Assembly (NCBI GenBank): GCA_020081605.1
Contig: JAHREC010000016.1
Span: 124,001 to 188,000, forward strand
Direction: 5' to 3'
DNA: 64,000 nt
DNA from: Albifimbria verrucaria
Lineage: Eukaryota; Ascomycota; Sordariomycetes; Hypocreales; Stachybotryaceae
The translations under genes were made by a program, and so were the position numbers. Of the stretch, positions 60,458 to 64,000 are shown one piece after another. A model generated the notes under the pieces. The model was not told the DNA's origin, did no database searches, and worked only from the letters and a program-made list of their open reading frames with translations. Every line of letters starts with the position of its first letter. Positions within the stretch are counted from its first letter, which is position 1.

Positions 60458-60959
60458 ATTCCGCTTCTAGTTAGTTTTATAGTAAATATTTGTTAGAGTT
60501 ATCAAAGGCTTCCCTCATTCAACCTACGGCGCCAATGACGCGGCCGGCATACATGCTCGGGCGTGTCAAAAGCCCACAGCCCTGAATCCTCCCACGAATC
60601 GACACTACTATTATGCTAAGCAGATTAGGAGCGTCGCAAATCTGCCATGCAAGGCCAATTTGACCCCGACCCGCGCTGTCGCTCAAAGAGACATACCATG
60701 TCATTCTCTATTCTATGGAATAAACCCTTTACACCCATGCATGGGGAAGCCGAATCTATCATTCAGAGGTGTTCCGTTTTGGTGGATCAAAATTGTGATA
60801 TCCCTGGGCAACAGCATAACATCCCTGCTACCCTGAATACACCCAGGCGGGAGCAGGGTCATTGTCGCCTAAAGTAAAGAGTGCTTGGGAAAATGCCATT
60901 ATAAATGAGGACAACCATCTACTCATCCGCCAGCTCACCTCCGTTTGCAAACACAGGCT
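60458..60959. other. Intergenic
   Basis: No separate gene. It may contain the lost start of the F-box gene. Confidence 0.45.
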
Positions 60960-62301
60960 GCCACCGACTCTTCTACTGAAATTTTTCCTCGTTGACTCAA
61001 TTGCCGAACGAAGTGTGGCTAGAGATTGCGCAGTCTCTGTATGCTCCCATTGAACAAGACAGGCTCCCTATGAGTATTCCACGAATACGGACATTGTGAG
61101 CCAGCTATCTTGCCTATCCCGCACCTCCAAAACCCTCCATGCAATTGTTCGACCATATGTCTACCGGAGTGTGGGTGAGTCATACCCGACCGGGCACTTC
61201 GAGATGCTGAAGCTGTTGAGCGAGCGTCCAGACCTCTGTAGACTCGTCCGCTTCCTTAATACGAAGAATTTTCACATCTACAACCACAATAGGCAAATTT
61301 TATCTGGGCCATTTCAAAAGGCGAGACGCAGTCTCAAGTTGCCTCGAAGTGTGATAGATCGTCTGGACGGGTTTATATCTAGTACGTCCGTCGATGGAGA
61401 TGAAAACAATGGCTGGACACTGTTGTTGGATGCTATAACGGTGTTTTGTATGGGCTTGTTCCCTAACTTGGAGACCCTGTTGATTGGAGTACACTATTCT
61501 TTCGAAGAAGACGCCATACTGCCGTCACTGTGCCAGAAAATCCAACGAAGAGAACCAGGAAAGCAACTTCATGGTCAGTCGCCTACAGTCGCAGATACAC
61601 CAGGATTTGACTATTTTGCGAACCTGACTGAGCTCCGCGTATGCCATACGGATACCGAAATGGCTACTTCTGCGTCGGAATTCGAGAATCTTCTTATTAT
61701 GTCAAGTCTGCGAGAGTTCTATGGCTTGATGATTAATTGGAATACCGCGTTAACACCTCGACATAACCTATATTTCTGCAAAGTCGTGCTGGAAAACTCG
61801 CTCATTGAGGCCCTTGGTTTCAGGGACTTGTTAGAGCTGTGTCCCACCTTGAGAGTTCTCAAGGTATCGTGGGAGCGACACATCTGTAGGCGAATCTGAG
61901 CTGGATCTGAATAGTTTCGGTGATTCGTTACGGGCTTACGGGCTGAAGTTGCAAGAGTTGAGCATGGACTATCGCGAGCCCAGTGAGGATTTTGGGTACG
62001 GGGAGAATGAGCGCTTGATTGGCAGGATAGGCGATCTGTCCAGCATTCAGCATCTGACGCGCCTGTCCGTACATTAGATATGCTACTTGGTAAAGAGGTG
62101 TTTGATTATGGAGAGGTCGGCCTAGACGAGTATGAAGAAAGCAGGCCAGAACAGCCCCTACAGCTCGAATTGTGCCTTCCGAAAAGCTTGAAGACGTTGC
62201 GTCTGTACAGGGTCTACGACGATGAGGAAGTCATGCAGCAACAAATGGTCAAAGTCCTCACCAGCCCTCGTCTTACCAATCTTGTTCAACTTCGGGTGTA
62301 G
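60960..62301 (+). CDS. F-box protein with leucine-rich C-terminus, frameshifted
   Basis: Substrate adaptor for an SCF ubiquitin ligase. The F-box reads LTQLPNEVWLEIAQSLYAPI near 60990-61060 followed by SQLSCLSRTSKTLHAIVRPY. The rest is a leucine-rich repeat-like region (FPNLETLLIGVHYS, YFANLTELRVCHTD, LELCPTLRVLKVSW, LPKSLKTLRLYRV) ending NLVQLRV. No ATG lies in frame upstream of the F-box before a TGA, so the true start is unknown. Frame breaks near 61050-61085, near 61872 and near 62078. About 430 residues. A member of a large fungal family; partner not inferable. Confidence 0.75.
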
Positions 62302-63056
62302 GGCATTGAGGGGTTGAAGCAAAGATTTGATAATCTTGGCTGGGTAGTTAGTGTTGAGCCAGAACCGTATAGGAAGAGCGACTTGGTCTTCGTTCTGACT
62401 TTGCCGATGACACTGACATCAATATAATCTTGAAAGTAAAAGACTCTGCCGCTGTTGCAATTATGGCAAAAACACCTGCTAATTTCTCGACTCATGCAAG
62501 TTTCTTTATCTAATAAGCAAGAAGTATGAGAGGAAGCTGGTTGGTACGGCCCTTGGAGCCCTTTCTTTAATACCTCGAGGACAGCTTAGAGAGAGACAAA
62601 TTTGGTTAGAGACCTAGCAAGATATTGTTACTTGAGGCAATCTGCTAGAGTTATGTTCTTCATCGATAAAAAATTTGATCATATATAGATTTTGCTAGTA
62701 TCTCCCCGCTACTGCTTGATCCAACGCGTATCTGGCAGGAAGCTGATTGAAGGAGAGCCGTAGAAGAACCAAATAACCACGTGGAGTTCGGGTCACTTTC
62801 TCTTCAGTTTCTCTAACGGAAGAATGAAAGAAACATGGGCCTGGCTGATTTGCACTCAGTGAAACCTTTTGCACCTGCCCTTGTCTCATTGATAACTTTT
62901 CCATAAACGTAGTAGTAGCAGCTATAAAAATAAACATATATGCCCCATAACTAACCCAATCAGCCTGAGTTTGATTTATAAAAGGAAAATGTTCAGATGT
63001 TTCCAATGACTTGTAATTCTCACCACGTGGCTATCTTCTCCATATCAATTTATACG
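62302..63056. other. Intergenic between convergent genes
   Basis: AT-rich, with no coding frame of note apart from a 103-codon minus-strand frame (62695-63006) without motifs. Confidence 0.45.
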
Positions 63057-64000
63057 TCATTCAAGATATCTAAAACTAGGATGTCTGTAACCTAGCTTGT
63101 CGGCATCCTCATCACTCAGTCCGTGCAAACGAAAGTCTCGATTGCCTAAATCGCGCTGCCTGTTCTCCAACTTGACATAAATTATGCCAGCGATGCCGAG
63201 TAGGCAGACAATAGCTTCAGCTCCCATGTTTATTAAATGCCCATTCTTATAAATGGGTGCATCATTGGCGAGATAGGACCACACCGCGATAAGGGAACCG
63301 AAGTTGCCCATAGTGACCACAAATGCTGACGATACAGCTCGGATGGAGTTTCCGGCAGTATTGTTCAGGACCCAAGCCAAAACAGTTGTGCCGATGAAGA
63401 AGATGCCTATGGCAGCAACATACACACCAGCATACTTGATATCCGCTCTATTGACAGTGCTAAGGATTGCATAGCCAGCCAGAGCCAAAGAGAACCACCG
63501 CAGACGAAGATTCCCCGCTTTCGAAAACGATCGCTAACCCATGCCATGAAGACAGACACTATTGTAGCCACTGTGTAAACGGGGACGGTGTACAACTGTG
63601 CTTGAATCGACTCGTATCCAAGTGCAGCGATGATCGTGGGCATGAAGAGTGCAATTGACTGTACGGCAACATTGGCAAACATGAAGGCAAAGCCGCAAAT
63701 AATGCTATTCACGTTGAAAATGCCTCGGTAAATGTCGGACTTAGTGATATTTTTATTGTGCAATTCTCTGTGCTCATGGTTGATGCGTTCGCTAGCTATG
63801 TGCCGGTCACGATCTGAGAGAAAGACGCAGTCCATTGGGATCGATGGAAGAATCGTCATGGCAACAAATCCGAATAGAATGGTGAGAATGCCCTCGAAGA
63901 AAAAGATGTTCCGCCAAGTATGGATCTGCATGGACTGAAAGCCCCATGGTGGGATCTGACTGAGCCCCGCCGCAAGCAAACCACCAAATGCACCAGCAAG
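63057..64000 (-). CDS. MFS transporter (anion:cation symporter family), partial and frameshifted
   Basis: Cut by the right edge, so the N-terminal helices are outside. The visible part has WRNIFFFEGILTILFGFVAM, followed by the hydrophilic central loop DRDRHIASERINHEHRELHN. Then IFNVNSIICGFAFMFANVAV, MPTIIAALGYESIQAQLYTV and the C-terminal helices to HPSFRYLE. This order is that of fungal ACS-family (nicotinate/allantoate permease-like) transporters for organic anions at the plasma membrane. A base is missing near 63491-63500 (VCGG to SLALAGYAILST). Substrate cannot be told. Confidence 0.85.

Overview
This is nuclear DNA from a filamentous ascomycete (Pezizomycotina). Genes are short and monocistronic, on both strands, with 45-85 bp GT..AG introns. 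The families are typical of these fungi: Zn2Cys6 and bZIP regulators, a HET-domain protein, two UstYa/DUF3328 oxidases, LysM, GH55 and GH78 proteins and small secreted proteins. I cannot name the species. No rRNA, tRNA, CRISPR array or intact transposon was recognised.

Layout. 0-12 kb: an APC/GABA-type permease (-), a 7-TM rhodopsin-domain protein (+), a small secreted protein (-), a UstYa-like oxidase (+), a proline-iminopeptidase-like hydrolase (+) and an aldo-keto reductase (+). 12-20 kb: a GFA-domain protein (-), an Old Yellow Enzyme (+) followed by a Zn2Cys6 regulator (+), and a DUF7730-like gene with in-frame stops (-). 20-30 kb: a cysteine-rich secreted protein (-), a WD40 protein (+) and a GH78 alpha-L-rhamnosidase (+). 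30-41 kb: an ankyrin protein, a broken multi-LysM protein, a small ankyrin protein and an intact UstYa-like gene (all -), then a tiny secreted protein with two near-identical 20-residue repeats (+) and a HET protein (-). 42-53 kb: a very long GH55-type beta-1,3-glucanase (-), a secreted protein (+), a secreted HExxH metallopeptidase-like protein (+) and an ABM-like protein (-). 54-64 kb: a bZIP regulator (-), a tautomerase-like protein (+), a metallo-beta-lactamase-fold hydrolase (+), an F-box protein (+) and an MFS transporter cut by the right edge (-).

The most interesting candidate is at 35.6-38.3 kb. An intact UstYa-type oxidase faces, about 1.6 kb away, a 77-residue secreted protein whose mature part is almost entirely two copies of a 20-residue Tyr/Val/Pro-rich unit. 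UstYa proteins modify ribosomal peptides cut from repetitive secreted precursors, so this may be a minimal new RiPP pair. The link is by proximity and architecture only.

A second window-wide signal is that most long genes are broken by apparent one-base frameshifts, usually a base missing from a short homopolymer, inside otherwise well-conserved proteins. Several smaller genes are clean. This looks more like homopolymer error in the assembly than mass pseudogenisation, so the broken genes are annotated as whole genes with the breaks noted. Exon junctions were read by eye and are approximate where so stated.
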